DNA of 64,000 nucleotides from Xanthomonas sp. DAR 34887 (GCF_041245805.1 NZ_CP162490.1:3139001-3203000), one strand, 5' to 3'. Shown: positions 41,434 to 50,459, numbered from the stretch's first letter. Translations and numbers: made by a program. The notes: generated by a model from the sequence alone, not told the origin.

Positions 41434-42585
41434 CTACACCAGCACCAAATCATCGCGATGGATCACGTTCTCGCCGTAGTTGTACCCCAGGATCGCTTCG
41501 ATGTCGCGCGAGTGGCGGCGGGCGATGCGGCGCACGTCGGCGGCCGAGTACTGGCTGACGCCGCGCGCCAGGCAGCGTTCGCCGGCGGCGTCGCGCAGGC
41601 GCACCTCGACCATGTCGCCGCGGCGGAAATCGCCTTCGGCGCCGGCCACGCCGCCCGGCAGCAGCGAGGCGCCCTTGTCGGCCAGCGCGGCGGCGGCGCC
41701 GGCATCGACCAGGATCGCGCCGGGTTCGACCGGCACCTGGCGCAGCCAGTACTTGCGTGCGGCGAGGCGGGTGCGTGCCGGATGGATGCGGGTGCCGCGC
41801 AGGCGGTCCTGCGCCAGGCCGCGCACCACCTCGGCGCTGCGGCCGTTGAACAGATAGGTCTCGATGCCGGCGGCGCCGGCCTTGGCCGCGGCTTCCAGCT
41901 TGGTGCGCATGCCGCCGGTGCCGACGCTGCTGGCGCTGCCGCCAGCCATCGCCAGCACCGCCGCGGTCAGCTCGGGCACGTCGTCCAGCGGCTGCGCCTG
42001 CGGATCGCTGCGCGGATCGGCGGTGTACAGACCGTCGATGTCGGTGGCGATGAACAGCGCGTCGGCATCGACCAGCGCGGCCACGATCGCAGCCAGGTTG
42101 TCGTTGTCGCCGAGCTTGAGTTCGTCCACCGACACGGTGTCGTTCTCGTTGACCACCGGCAGCGCGCCCAGCCGCAGCAGCTCGCCCAGGGTGGCGCGCG
42201 CGTTGAGGTAGCGGCGACGGTTGCGCAGGTCGTCGTGGGTCAGCAGCACCTGCGCCACCGGGCGCTCGAAGAAGCGCTGCCACAGCGCGATCAGCTGCGC
42301 CTGGCCGAGCGCGGCCAGCGCCTGCCGCGCGGCGATGGCCGCGCCGGCCTCGGCGGCGCGCGGCAGGATCGCGCGGCCGGCGGCGACCGCACCGGACGAC
42401 ACGATCACCAGTTCGCGCCCGGCCGCCAGGTTGGCCGAGACGAACTGCGCCAGCCCCAGCGCGTAGCGCGGCGACAGCCCACCACCGCCATCGGCGGCGA
42501 GCAGGCTGCTGCCGACCTTGAGCACCGCGCGCCGCCACGGTGGCAGGCGCTGTTCGGCGAACGGCGATGGCGTCTGTGTGGTCAT
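41434..42585 (-). CDS. proB: Glutamate 5-kinase
   Basis: First enzyme of proline synthesis, 383 residues: amino-acid-kinase domain (AVLKVGSSLLAADGGG, VIVSSGAVAAGR, ARATLGELLRLGALPVVNENDTVSVDELKLGDNDNLAAIVA, LFIATDIDGLYTADPR, SVGTGGMRTKLEAA) and C-terminal PUA domain (GAILVDAGAAAALADKGASLLPGGV, RGDMVEVRLRD). Feedback inhibition by proline is known for the family. Follows a YciI-family gene and precedes proA. Confidence 0.96.
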   Translation of the reverse strand: MTTQTPSPFAEQRLPPWRRAVLKVGSSLLAADGGGGLSPRYALGLAQFVSANLAAGRELVIVSSGAVAAGRAILPRAAEAGAAIAARQALAALGQAQLIALWQRFFERPVAQVLLTHDDLRNRRRYLNARATLGELLRLGALPVVNENDTVSVDELKLGDNDNLAAIVAALVDADALFIATDIDGLYTADPRSDPQAQPLDDVPELTAAVLAMAGGSASSVGTGGMRTKLEAAAKAGAAGIETYLFNGRSAEVVRGLAQDRLRGTRIHPARTRLAARKYWLRQVPVEPGAILVDAGAAAALADKGASLLPGGVAGAEGDFRRGDMVEVRLRDAAGERCLARGVSQYSAADVRRIARRHSRDIEAILGYNYGENVIHRDDLVLV

Positions 42586-42601
42586 CGGATCAGCGCGTGC
42601 T

Positions 42602-42862
42602 TCATTCGTGCATGTTCCATTCGTACACGGTGAGGTCGGAGCAGCCCTGGATCGCCAGCGGATCGGCGGCGACGATCGCCTGCGCCTGCGCCAGGTCGTC
42701 CACGCCCTGCAGCAGGTAGGCGCCGCCGCTGCGGTCGCTGAAGCCGCCGGTCAGCGCCAGCAGGCCGCGTGCGCGCAGGTCGTCGAGGAAGGCCAGGTGC
42801 GGGGCGACCACGCTCTCGTCGAAGTTGGGTCTGCGCATCGCCAGGACCAGGTAGTGCTTCAT
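42602..42862 (-). CDS. YciI family protein in the arginine/proline block
   Basis: 86-residue YciI-type protein: MKHYLVLAMRRPNFDESVVAPHLAFLDDLRARGLLALTGGFSDRSGG, then GVDDLAQAQAIVAADPLAIQGCSDLTVYEWNMHE. The conserved His (APHLAFL) and Asp (AADPL) are kept. The ATG at 42862 is the only start that matches the family N-terminus. Sixteen bases upstream of proB and therefore probably co-transcribed; separated from argH by a REP pair. Function unknown. Confidence 0.85.
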   Translation of the reverse strand: MKHYLVLAMRRPNFDESVVAPHLAFLDDLRARGLLALTGGFSDRSGGAYLLQGVDDLAQAQAIVAADPLAIQGCSDLTVYEWNMHE

Positions 42863-42930
42863 CGTGCGGTGTTCCTTCTGCAATCGGTTTGGATGTTCGG
42901 CATCGCAGCACACCGTGGCGAGCGCTTTTT

Positions 42931-42994
42931 TGCAGGAGGGGCTTCGGCCCCGACGCGTTACCGGTAAAGCGTCGGGGCTGAAGCCCCTCCTACA
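42931..42994. repeat. BIME: inverted REP pair downstream of argH
   Basis: Arms 42931-42956 and 42969-42994 match at 24 of 26 positions as an inverted pair around 12 bp. The core is GGGGCTTCAGCCCC instead of GCGGCTTCAGCCGC in the copy at 20335, with both stem strands changed together. Ends four bases from the argH stop and may attenuate read-through into the YciI/pro genes. Confidence 0.85.
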
Positions 42995-42998
42995 GGGA

Positions 42999-44297
42999 TC
43001 AAGCGGCCAGCGCGTGCCAACGCGCCTGCAATTCGGCCAGGCGCAGATCGGCTGCGGCGCCGGGCGAGACCCGCGCTGCGAGGCTGCCTTCCGGCGTGCG
43101 CCCCTGCCCTGCGCTGTCCGACGCCGCCGCGGCGGCCTGGTAGGCCTCGCGGAACGGCACGCCGGCCAGCGCCGCCTCCACCGCGACGTCGGTGGCGTAC
43201 ATGCCCGAGTCGATCGCCGCGCGCAGCCTGTCGTCGCGCCACTCCAGGTTGGCCAGCAGCGCCGGCAACAGCTCCAGCGCGGCCAGGCCGCGGCCGAAGC
43301 CGTGGAAGATCGCACCCTTGCTGCTCTGCAGGTCGCGGTGGTAGCCGGACGGCAGCGACAGCAACTGCTCGATCTCGGTGCGCGCCGCGGCCACGCTGGC
43401 GTGGGTGGCGCGCATCAGTTCGATCACGTCCGGGTTGCGCTTGTTGGGCATGATCGAACTGCCGGTGGTGTACTGCGCCGGCAAGGCGACGAAACCGAAC
43501 TCGCCGCTGGTGAACAGCGACAGGTCCCAGGCCAGCCGGCGCAGGTCCAGGGTGGCGCTGCCCAGCGCTTCCAGCGCGGCCATCTCGAACTTGCCGCGCG
43601 AGAGCTGCGCGTAGATCGGGCTGATCTGCATGCGCGCGAAGCCGAGCGCGGCGGTGGTGTGTTCGCGGTCGAGCTTGAGGTTGACGCCGTAGCCGGCGGC
43701 AGTGCCGAGCGGATTGGCGTCGACCAGGCGCAGCGTGTCCTGGGCGCGGATCGCATCGTCGATGAAGGCCTCGGCCCAGCCCGCCCACCACATTCCCGCC
43801 GAGGACACCACGGCGCGCTGGATGTGCGTGTAGCCCGGCAACGGCAATGCCTGCTCGGCCTGCGCGCGGTCCAGCGCGACCTTGGCGATCTCGCGGCTCA
43901 GCTGCGCCAGCTGCGTCAGTCGTTCCTTCAGCCACAGCCGGGTGGCCACCAGGATCTGGTCGTTGCGGCTGCGTCCGGTGTGGATCTTGCGCCCGGCATC
44001 GCCCAGGCGCTCGGTGAGCCGCGCCTCGATCGCCGAATGGCCGTCTTCGAAGCGCTCGTCGAGCACGAACGCGCCGCTGCGGAAATCCTCGGCCAGGACC
44101 GCCAGTTCGCGCTGCAGCCCGGCCAGTTCGTCGGCCGACAGGATGCCGATGCGCTGCAGGCCTTCGGCGTGCGCGCCGCTGGCGGCGATGTCGTGCAGGA
44201 AGAACTCGCGGTCCAGGATCACGTCGTCGCCGGCCAGGAACGCCTGGATCTTGGCGTCGACGGCGACGCCGGGTTTTTGCCAGAGGAGATTGGTCAT
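42999..44297 (-). CDS. argH: Argininosuccinate lyase
   Basis: Last step of arginine synthesis: argininosuccinate to arginine and fumarate. 432 residues with family features HTGRSRNDQILVATRLWLKE, LPGYTHIQRAVVSSAGMWW, and the signature GSSIMPNKRNPDVIELMR, plus SLPSGYHRDLQSSKG. Slightly short compared with E. coli ArgH (457) but complete. Downstream of argC by 85 bp that contain tandem heptamers. Confidence 0.96.
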   Translation of the reverse strand: MTNLLWQKPGVAVDAKIQAFLAGDDVILDREFFLHDIAASGAHAEGLQRIGILSADELAGLQRELAVLAEDFRSGAFVLDERFEDGHSAIEARLTERLGDAGRKIHTGRSRNDQILVATRLWLKERLTQLAQLSREIAKVALDRAQAEQALPLPGYTHIQRAVVSSAGMWWAGWAEAFIDDAIRAQDTLRLVDANPLGTAAGYGVNLKLDREHTTAALGFARMQISPIYAQLSRGKFEMAALEALGSATLDLRRLAWDLSLFTSGEFGFVALPAQYTTGSSIMPNKRNPDVIELMRATHASVAAARTEIEQLLSLPSGYHRDLQSSKGAIFHGFGRGLAALELLPALLANLEWRDDRLRAAIDSGMYATDVAVEAALAGVPFREAYQAAAAASDSAGQGRTPEGSLAARVSPGAAADLRLAELQARWHALAA

Positions 44298-44303
44298 TTT
44301 GGT

Positions 44304-44333
44304 GGGAATGGGGAATGGGGAATGGGGAATCGG
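44304..44333. repeat. Tandem GGGGAAT heptamers between argC and argH
   Basis: Four tandem GGGAATG/GGGGAAT units directly upstream of the argH start; single arm only. Same family as the other heptamer elements. Confidence 0.7.
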
Positions 44334-44382
44334 AAAGCGCCGCGCTGCAGCGCGCGGGAGTGCCGCACTGGCGCAGGGTGCA

Positions 44383-45351
44383 TCACTGTGGCGCGTCCAT
44401 CACCGGAATCGACGTCAGTTCGTCCAGGCCCAGCGCCAGATTGAGATTTTGCATCGCCTGGGTCGCCGCGCCCTTGAGCAGGTTGTCCAGGGTCGCCACC
44501 ACCACCAGGCGCTTGTTGCCCGGCGCCAGGGTGAAGCCGCCGATCTGCACGCCGTGCTTGCCGGCGATGCGGCTGACCCACGGCGCTTCGTCGAGCACCT
44601 CGATCAGCGGCTCGCCGGCGTAACGCTTGCGGTAGCGGCGCTGGATCGTGTCCAGCGTCAGCGGTTGCTGCAGCCACAGGTTCACGGTCATGGTGATGCC
44701 GCGGAAATGCGGCGCCACGTGCGGCATGAACTCCACCGGCACGCCCAGTTGCGTGGACACTTCGCGCTCGTGCATGTGGTCGGTCAGCGCGTACGGCATC
44801 AGGTTGTCGCGCAGCAGCTCGGGGTTGTTCTTGTCCGACGGCGTGGTGCCGGCGCCGGAATAGCCGGACACGCCGAAGCACTGCGGCGGGCCGGCCAGCT
44901 GGTCGAGCAGCGGCGCGATCGCCAGCTGCATCGCGGTGGCGTAGCAGCCGGGATTGCTGATCCGTTTCTGCCCGGCGTAGCGGTCGCGGGTCAGTTCCGG
45001 CAGGCCGTAGTACCAACCCGGATCGAAGCGGTAGTCGGCAGACAGATCGACCACGACGGTCTCGGCCGCCGCCGCGTCCAGCGCGGCCACGTAAGGCGCG
45101 GCCTTGCCGTTGGGCAGCGCCAGCACCACCGCATCGGCATGCTTGGCCGCCACCGCGTCGGCGTCCAGATTCTCGTAGCGCAAGTCGCCGCGGTAATCGG
45201 CGCTATGCTCGGCCACGCGCTGGCCGGCCAGCTCGCGCGAGGACACGAAGGCCAGGTGCAGCTGCGGATGCGCGGCGACCAGCTTGATCAGTTCGGCGCC
45301 GGTGTGGCCGCGCGCGCCGACGATGCCGACGCCATAAATCTTGGAAGTCAT
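44383..45351 (-). CDS. argC: N-acetyl-gamma-glutamyl-phosphate reductase
   Basis: Third step of arginine synthesis, 322 residues. N-terminal Rossmann motif VGIVGARGHTGAELI, VVLALPNGKAAPYV, VVDLSADYRF, the catalytic Cys motif KRISNPGCYATAMQLAI, GVSGYSGAGTTPSDKNNP, and HMHEREVSTQLG, MPHVAPHFRGITMTV. Start overlaps the GNAT gene stop by ATGA. Confidence 0.96.
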   Translation of the reverse strand: MTSKIYGVGIVGARGHTGAELIKLVAAHPQLHLAFVSSRELAGQRVAEHSADYRGDLRYENLDADAVAAKHADAVVLALPNGKAAPYVAALDAAAAETVVVDLSADYRFDPGWYYGLPELTRDRYAGQKRISNPGCYATAMQLAIAPLLDQLAGPPQCFGVSGYSGAGTTPSDKNNPELLRDNLMPYALTDHMHEREVSTQLGVPVEFMPHVAPHFRGITMTVNLWLQQPLTLDTIQRRYRKRYAGEPLIEVLDEAPWVSRIAGKHGVQIGGFTLAPGNKRLVVVATLDNLLKGAATQAMQNLNLALGLDELTSIPVMDAPQ

Positions 45352-45959
45352 GTATGCGAGTCCAGGCGGAACTGCAGGTGGCGTTTCACCCCGGCCCATT
45401 CCGTATCGATGATGGAGAACACCACGGTATCGCGCGGCGTGCCGTCGGCGTGGCGCTTGTGGTTGCGCAGCACGCCGTCCTGCTTGGCGCCGAGCCGGGC
45501 GATGGCCGCGCGCGAGGTGTGGTTGAACCAGCTGGTTTCGAAGCCGACGCTGATGCACTGCAGGGTCTCGAACGCGTACTGCAGCAGCATGCGCTTGACC
45601 TCGGTATTGACCCCGCTGCGCTGCACCCGCGGCGCGTACCAGGTGTAGCCGATCAGCAGCGTCGGCACCTCGGCGTCCAGGCCGTAGAAACGGGTGCTGC
45701 CGACGATCGCGCCAGCCGCATCGCGCACCGCGAACGGCAGCACGCGGCCCTGCGCCTGCGCGTCCAGCGCCGCGCCCACGTACGCATCGACCTGGTCCGG
45801 CGCCGGCACGCTGGTGTACCACAGCCGCTCCAGGCCGCTGCCGTGCAGCGCCGCGCGCAGGCCGTCGGCATGCGCAGGCCGCAAGGGTTCCAGCAAGGCG
45901 TGCCGGCCCTGCAGGGTCGGCACGGCGCGCCACAGCGCAGGCAGCAGTTCCAGGCTCAT
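45348..45959 (-). CDS. GNAT family N-acetyltransferase, RimJ/RimL-like
   Basis: 203-residue acetyltransferase of the RimJ/RimL group: LQGRHALLEPLRPAHADGLRAAL, PFAVRDAAGAIVGSTRFYG, IGYTWYAPRVQRSGVNTEVKRMLLQYAFE, and FETSWFNHTSRAAIARLGAKQDGVLRNHKR, the usual acetyl-CoA site and C-terminal pattern. Substrate unknown. It is embedded in the arginine operon, four bases after the argB stop and overlapping argC by four bases, so it is co-translated with them. Confidence 0.9.
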   Translation of the reverse strand: MSLELLPALWRAVPTLQGRHALLEPLRPAHADGLRAALHGSGLERLWYTSVPAPDQVDAYVGAALDAQAQGRVLPFAVRDAAGAIVGSTRFYGLDAEVPTLLIGYTWYAPRVQRSGVNTEVKRMLLQYAFETLQCISVGFETSWFNHTSRAAIARLGAKQDGVLRNHKRHADGTPRDTVVFSIIDTEWAGVKRHLQFRLDSHT

Positions 45960-45963
45960 CGCG

Positions 45964-47280
45964 CTAGCCCAGCAGGGTCGGCGTGCGGGTGGCGCAATGC
46001 GCCACGCAGTGCTGGATCTGCTCGAAGCTCTCCAACCCGTACCAGAACACCTTCCACTTCTCCTGCTTGAAGCAGCCGTCGGATTCGGCGTAGTAGAAGA
46101 TGTTGACCTGGTTGTTGTGGCGCGAGCGCCAGAACAGCTGCGGGGTCTCCTCGCGCATCACGTTCCACACCGCGCGGCCCAGGCCTTCGCCCTGCGCGTC
46201 GTCGAGCACCGCGAACTTGTCCAGGTAGGTGTAGCCGTCCTCGTCGGTCAGGATCACCGCGGCGCGGTAGTTCTCGCTCACGTAGGCGCGCAGCAGCCGG
46301 GTCTTGTCGAAATAGTCGGGCACCAGGGCGCGGCCGAAGCTGGATTCGATCAGCGACGTCAGCCGCTGCGTGTCCAGCTCGCTCCACGCGGTGGCGCGCA
46401 ACACCTTCTCACCGCGCCGCACCAGCGTGCCCGAGCCCTTGTGGGTGAACAGCTCCTTGGCCAGGTCGGCCGGGCGCGTGATCGATACCGACGATTCCAG
46501 CGGCAGGCGGTCCAGCAGATCCTTGATCTGCTCGATCTTCACCTTCATGCCGCCATGGATCCATGGCTGCGCGATCAGGTGGTCGTACTCGGTGGACAGG
46601 TTGATCGAATCGATCACCCTGCCCTGCTCGTCGAGCAGCCCGCCGGTGCCGGTGAGGAAGATGATCTTGTACGGCTGCAGTTCCTGCACCAGTTCGTTGG
46701 CGGCGAAATCGGCGTTGATGTTGAGGATCTGCCCGCTCGGGGTTTCGCCCAGGCTGGTGATCACCGGGATCGAGCCGGCCTGCAGGCTGGCCTCGATCGG
46801 CGCCAGGTTCACCGCCTTGACCTCGCCGACCAGGCCGTAGGTGTCGCGATCCAGGTACTGCGCCTCGAACACGCCGCCGGTGATCGAGGTGGCGCGCGCG
46901 CCGTTCTGCTGCAGCGCTTCGACCAGCTTGAGGTTGGAGGCCTGGAACACCTTGCGCACGATCGCCAGCGCTTCCGGCGAGGTCACCCGCAGGCCGTTGA
47001 CGGTCTGCTTCTCGATGCCGGCGGCCGACAGCTCCGCATCCAGCTGCGGGCCGGCGCCGTGCAGCACGATCGGGGTCAACCCGACTTCCTGCAGGAACGA
47101 CAGCGAGGACGTCAGCGCCTCCAGATCGTCGCGCAGCACCGCGCCGCCGACCTTGACCACGGCGAAGCGCTTGGCGTCGAGCTGCGAAAAGCGCTTGAGG
47201 TACTGGCTGATCTCCTTGGCGCTGGCCATGCTCGAGAGCAGGCGGACGATGGTCTGGCGGGTTTGCTTGTTGGCGTGCAT
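45964..47280 (-). CDS. argB: Bifunctional acetylglutamate kinase / N-acetylglutamate synthase (ArgB-GNAT fusion)
   Basis: 438 residues joining an N-terminal amino-acid kinase and a C-terminal GNAT domain, the NAGS/K architecture of xanthomonads and vertebrate NAGS. Kinase: RFAVVKVGGAVLRDDLEAL, PIVLHGAGPQLDAEL, GGVFEAQYLDRDTYGLVGEV, LNINADFAANELV, KIIFLTGTGGLLDEQGR, WIHGGMKVKIEQI. GNAT: SFGRALVPDYFDKTRLLRAYVSENYRAAVILT, YLDKFAVLDDAQGEGLGRAVW, LFWRSRHNNQVNIFYYAESDG. It can supply the first two steps of the acetylated arginine pathway; no other argA is seen. Start at 47280 follows the family N-terminus. Confidence 0.94.
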   Translation of the reverse strand: MHANKQTRQTIVRLLSSMASAKEISQYLKRFSQLDAKRFAVVKVGGAVLRDDLEALTSSLSFLQEVGLTPIVLHGAGPQLDAELSAAGIEKQTVNGLRVTSPEALAIVRKVFQASNLKLVEALQQNGARATSITGGVFEAQYLDRDTYGLVGEVKAVNLAPIEASLQAGSIPVITSLGETPSGQILNINADFAANELVQELQPYKIIFLTGTGGLLDEQGRVIDSINLSTEYDHLIAQPWIHGGMKVKIEQIKDLLDRLPLESSVSITRPADLAKELFTHKGSGTLVRRGEKVLRATAWSELDTQRLTSLIESSFGRALVPDYFDKTRLLRAYVSENYRAAVILTDEDGYTYLDKFAVLDDAQGEGLGRAVWNVMREETPQLFWRSRHNNQVNIFYYAESDGCFKQEKWKVFWYGLESFEQIQHCVAHCATRTPTLLG

Positions 47281-47339
47281 GGCGGTGATGGCGGTTCCGT
47301 GATCCGGGATGAAAGGGCCGTGGCCCCGGCGGCGCGCGC

Positions 47340-48437
47340 TCAGCGCACGCCGTTGATGATGCGGTGCACCGAGGTCGCGTAGCGCTGCAACTGCTGCAGC
47401 GTCACGAACTCGTCGGCGGTGTGCGCCTGGGCGATGTCGCCCGGGCCGTAGACCAGCGCGGTGTAGCCGCCGGCCGAGAACAGCGAGGCCTCGGTCCAGA
47501 AATCCACCGCGTTGCCGATCGGCAGATCCAGCGCATCGGCGACGTCGCGCGCGGCCAGGCGCTTGTCCTCGGCATGGGCGATGTTCCCGGACGGCAGGCT
47601 CGGCCCGCGGAAGGTTTCCTCGAAGTGCGCGGCGGCCGGATCGGCGAAGCCGGCAAAGGTCGCCAGCAACGCGTCCACATCCATCGACGGCAGCGGGCGG
47701 AAGCCGAAACGCAGCTCGGCGGCCGGCGCGATCATGTTGGCCTTGATCCCGCCCTCGACCCGGCCGATGTTGAAGCGCAGCCCGGTCAGGCCGCCGAAGC
47801 GCGCGTGCGCCAGCGACTCCACATGATCCAGCGCCTTGCCGCCCCAGCGCATCGCCTGATGCAGCGCGCTGGCCGACGGATCCTGCTTGCCCGACGCATG
47901 CCCGGCACGTCCGGCGAAGCGCATCAGCACCGAACTGATGCCGCGATGCGCCAGCACCGCCTCGCTCATCGTCGGCTCGGCCACCAGCACCGCCTCGTAG
48001 GGAATGCCCCGCTCCAGGAACGCGGCGATGCAACGCGGATCGTTGGCTTCCTCGTCGCTGGAGAACAGGAACGCGGCATCGCCGTCGCCGGCATTGGCCG
48101 CCGCGACCAGCGCCGCGGCCGCGCCCTTGATGTCGCACACGCCCAGACCGATCACGCGGTCTTCGGTACGCCGCATCGCGTGCGGGTCGGCGCTCCAGTG
48201 CGGCGAATCCGGCACCGTGTCCAGGTGCACGTTGAACAGGTACTTCGGCGTGCCGCGCACCGCGTACAGGCTGACCGCGCCGGCGCCGTGATCGATCACC
48301 TCGACCCGGAATCCCGACAGCTGCGCACGCAGATAGTCGAAGATGCCGCCGGTGCCGATCGCGCGCGGCGGATTGCGGGTGTCGAAGGACACCAGCTGCT
48401 GCAGGTGCGCGAGAGTGGGTTCGAGCAGATCGGTCAT
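47340..48437 (-). CDS. argE: N-acetylcitrulline deacetylase (ArgE', M20 family)
   Basis: Zinc-dependent M20 deacetylase of 365 residues. Metal motifs visible: FNVHLDTVPDSPHW, GLGVCDIKGAAAAL, LFSSDEEANDPRC, VAEPTMSEAVLAHRG, and the terminal HTADEFV. Dimerisation domain in the middle (SSVLMRFAGRAGHASGKQDPSASALHQAM). In X. campestris the orthologue removes acetyl from N-acetylcitrulline rather than N-acetylornithine, and the neighbouring acetylornithine transcarbamylase makes the same reaction likely here. Six bases after the GNAT gene. Confidence 0.92.
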   Translation of the reverse strand: MTDLLEPTLAHLQQLVSFDTRNPPRAIGTGGIFDYLRAQLSGFRVEVIDHGAGAVSLYAVRGTPKYLFNVHLDTVPDSPHWSADPHAMRRTEDRVIGLGVCDIKGAAAALVAAANAGDGDAAFLFSSDEEANDPRCIAAFLERGIPYEAVLVAEPTMSEAVLAHRGISSVLMRFAGRAGHASGKQDPSASALHQAMRWGGKALDHVESLAHARFGGLTGLRFNIGRVEGGIKANMIAPAAELRFGFRPLPSMDVDALLATFAGFADPAAAHFEETFRGPSLPSGNIAHAEDKRLAARDVADALDLPIGNAVDFWTEASLFSAGGYTALVYGPGDIAQAHTADEFVTLQQLQRYATSVHRIINGVR

Positions 48438-48443
48438 GGCGGG

Positions 48444-48896
48444 TCAGGCAGCCGGGATGCTGGTGCGGTAAAGATCGGGATGGGCGATTTCCATCAGCGA
48501 CTGCGGTCGCGCTGGCGCGGCGAAGCCGTGCCGGGCGTACAGCGCATGCGCATCGGAGGTGGCGAGCATGAAGCGACGCAGGCCCTGCAGCTGCGGATGC
48601 GCCATGATCGCGGCGACCAGCTGCTTGCCGTAGCCGCGGCCGCGATACGCGTCGAGCACGAACACATCGGCCAGGTAGGCGAAGGTCGCGCCGTCGGAGA
48701 TCGCCCGCGCGAACGCCACCTGCCCTGCGCCCTCGACATAGCCGCCGAAGCACAGCGAGCCGGCGATCGCCCGCCGCACCGTGTCCAGCGGGATGCCCAG
48801 GCACCAATAGGCCTGCTCGCTGAGGAAGCGATGGATCAACGGCAGATCCAGTTCCTGCTTGTCGGTGCTGATGCGCAGTGCGTGCATGGGTTCCAT
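48444..48896 (-). CDS. GNAT family N-acetyltransferase
   Basis: 150-residue acetyltransferase with LDLPLIHRFLSEQAYWCLGIPLDTVRRAI, SLCFGGYVEGAGQVAFARAISDGATFAYLADVFVLDAYRGRGYGKQLVAAIM (acetyl-CoA motif RGRGYG) and LYARHGFAAPARP. The ATG at 48896 is used; the open frame upstream is repeat DNA. Sits between argG and argE in the arginine operon, six bases before argE; its substrate is unknown. Two GNAT genes of different subgroups are thus built into this operon. Confidence 0.9.
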   Translation of the reverse strand: MEPMHALRISTDKQELDLPLIHRFLSEQAYWCLGIPLDTVRRAIAGSLCFGGYVEGAGQVAFARAISDGATFAYLADVFVLDAYRGRGYGKQLVAAIMAHPQLQGLRRFMLATSDAHALYARHGFAAPARPQSLMEIAHPDLYRTSIPAA

Positions 48897-48907
48897 CACG
48901 GCAATTC

Positions 48908-49130
48908 CTTCTCCCACCGGGAGAAGGTGCCCCCGAAGGGGGCGGATGAGGGTACGGGCGAAGCCTCGCGAAAATCGATATTGCAGTGGGCAGATGAGGG
49001 TACGGGGCGAAGCCTGGTGAATCGAATCGTCCGAGCGGGTGAAGGAGACGAAGCTCGCGTGGCGAAACAGTGCGAGGCTTCGCACGTACCCTCACCCCAA
49101 CCCCTCTCCCGGTGGGAGAGGGGCTTTTTG
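48908..49130. repeat. Long inverted repeat element downstream of argG
   Basis: Begins with CTTCTCCC-ACC-GGGAGAAG hairpin, GAAGGGGGCGGATGAGGGTACG, and ends with CGTACCCTCACCCCAACCCC and a CTCTCCC-GGT-GGGAGAG hairpin followed by CTTTTT. The GATGAGGGTACGGG segment occurs twice inside (near 48943 and 48994). Same family as 54138-54521 and the solo end at 10847. Confidence 0.8.
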
Positions 49131-49131
49131 C

Positions 49132-50373
49132 TCAGCGGTTGACTTGCGCGTACAGCGTCGAGCTCATGCCGAACAGCTTGATGAAGCCCTCGGCCTCGGC
49201 CACGCCCCAGTCCGCCGACTGCGCGTAGGTCGCGCCCTTGGCGTTGAGCAGGTGCGGCGACTTCACCGCCACCGCGTCGACGCGGCCGCCGCGGGTCTCC
49301 AGCGTGACTTCGCCGTTGACCTTGGCCTGCGAGGAATTCAGGAACGCCTCCAGGTCGGTCTTCAACGGATCGTGGTAGAAGCCTTCGTAGACCAGCTCCA
49401 CCCACTTGCGCGCCACTTCCGGCTTGAAACGGTTCTGCTGCTTGGTCAGCACCGCGTCCTCCAGCGCGCGGTGCGCGGCCAGCAGCGAAATCAGGCCCGG
49501 CGCTTCGAACACGATGCGGCCCTTCAGCCCGATCACGGTGTCGCCGGTGTACATGCCGCGGCCCACGCCGTACGGGGCGAACAGCTTGTTGAGCTTGGCC
49601 AGCAGCTTGGCGCCTTCCAGCGGCTTGCCGTCCACCGCCACCGCTTCGCCGTGCTCGAACTTCAAGGTCACCGTCAATGGCTCGATCGGCCAGGCGCTGC
49701 GCGGCGCGCACCAGCCGCGGGTGCCCTCGCCCGGCGCTTCCCAGCGGTCGATCTCGCCGCCGGACATGGTCACGCCGAGCAGGTTCTCGTTGATCGTGTA
49801 GGCCTTCTGCTTGGCGCGCACGCCGAAGCCGCGCTCTTCCAGATACTTCTGCTCGTAGGCGCGGGTCTGGGTGTGCTCCTTCTGGATCTCGCGGATCGGC
49901 GCCACGATCTCATAGTCGCCCAGCGCCTTGACCGCCAGGTCGAACCGCACCTGGTCGTTGCCCATGCCGGTGCAGCCGTGCGCGATGATCTTGGTGCCCA
50001 ACTCGTCGGCGCGCTTGAGCGCGGCATCGACGATCAGGTAGCGGTCGGATACCAGCAACGGGTACTGGCCCTGGTAGCCCTCACCGGCCCACACGAACGG
50101 CTTGACGAAGCCGTTCCAGATCGCCGGGCCGCCATCGACGGTGACGTGGCTGGCCGCGCCCAGCTCGGCGGCGCGCTTCTCGATGAACTCGCGCTCCTCG
50201 TCGTCCACCCCGCCGGTGTCGGCGAACACCGTGTGCACGGCGTAACCCTTGGCCTGCAGATACGGAATGCAGAAGCTGGTGTCCAGGCCGCCGGAGAAGG
50301 CCAGGACGATGTCCTTGGTGCCGGGAGTCGGGATTGGGGATTCAGGATTCGTGGAAGCGGTTTGCTGCGACAT
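49132..50373 (-). CDS. argG: Argininosuccinate synthase, N-terminus extended by repeat DNA
   Basis: 413 residues; joins citrulline and aspartate using ATP. Core: DIVLAFSGGLDTSFCIPYLQAKGY (P-loop SGGLDT), VFADTGGVDDEEREFI, HGCTGMGNDQVRFD, EKYLEERGFG and NENLLGVTMSGGEIDRWEAPGEGTRGW. The first 20 residues before KDIVLAFSGG are unusual: codons 9-18 (NPESPIPTPG) are the translation of a heptamer repeat arm. No start codon exists between the repeat and the conserved core, so the extension is probably real. Follows argF' by 73 bp of the same element. Confidence 0.95.
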   Translation of the reverse strand: MSQQTASTNPESPIPTPGTKDIVLAFSGGLDTSFCIPYLQAKGYAVHTVFADTGGVDDEEREFIEKRAAELGAASHVTVDGGPAIWNGFVKPFVWAGEGYQGQYPLLVSDRYLIVDAALKRADELGTKIIAHGCTGMGNDQVRFDLAVKALGDYEIVAPIREIQKEHTQTRAYEQKYLEERGFGVRAKQKAYTINENLLGVTMSGGEIDRWEAPGEGTRGWCAPRSAWPIEPLTVTLKFEHGEAVAVDGKPLEGAKLLAKLNKLFAPYGVGRGMYTGDTVIGLKGRIVFEAPGLISLLAAHRALEDAVLTKQQNRFKPEVARKWVELVYEGFYHDPLKTDLEAFLNSSQAKVNGEVTLETRGGRVDAVAVKSPHLLNAKGATYAQSADWGVAEAEGFIKLFGMSSTLYAQVNR

Positions 50374-50459
50374 GGGGGAATCTCTCTGCGGTTGACTAAA
50401 TTAGGTGCGGGAAGGGATGTCGCCGTTGCGAATCCCCAATCCCGAATCACGAATCCCGG
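50320..50459. repeat. Heptamer palindrome spanning argF' end and argG start
   Basis: Left arm 50320-50349 lies inside argG codons 9-18; right arm 50428-50459 covers the last three codons and stop of argF'. Arms are inverted copies of GGGATTC/GGGATTG heptamers around about 78 bp. Confidence 0.8.
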
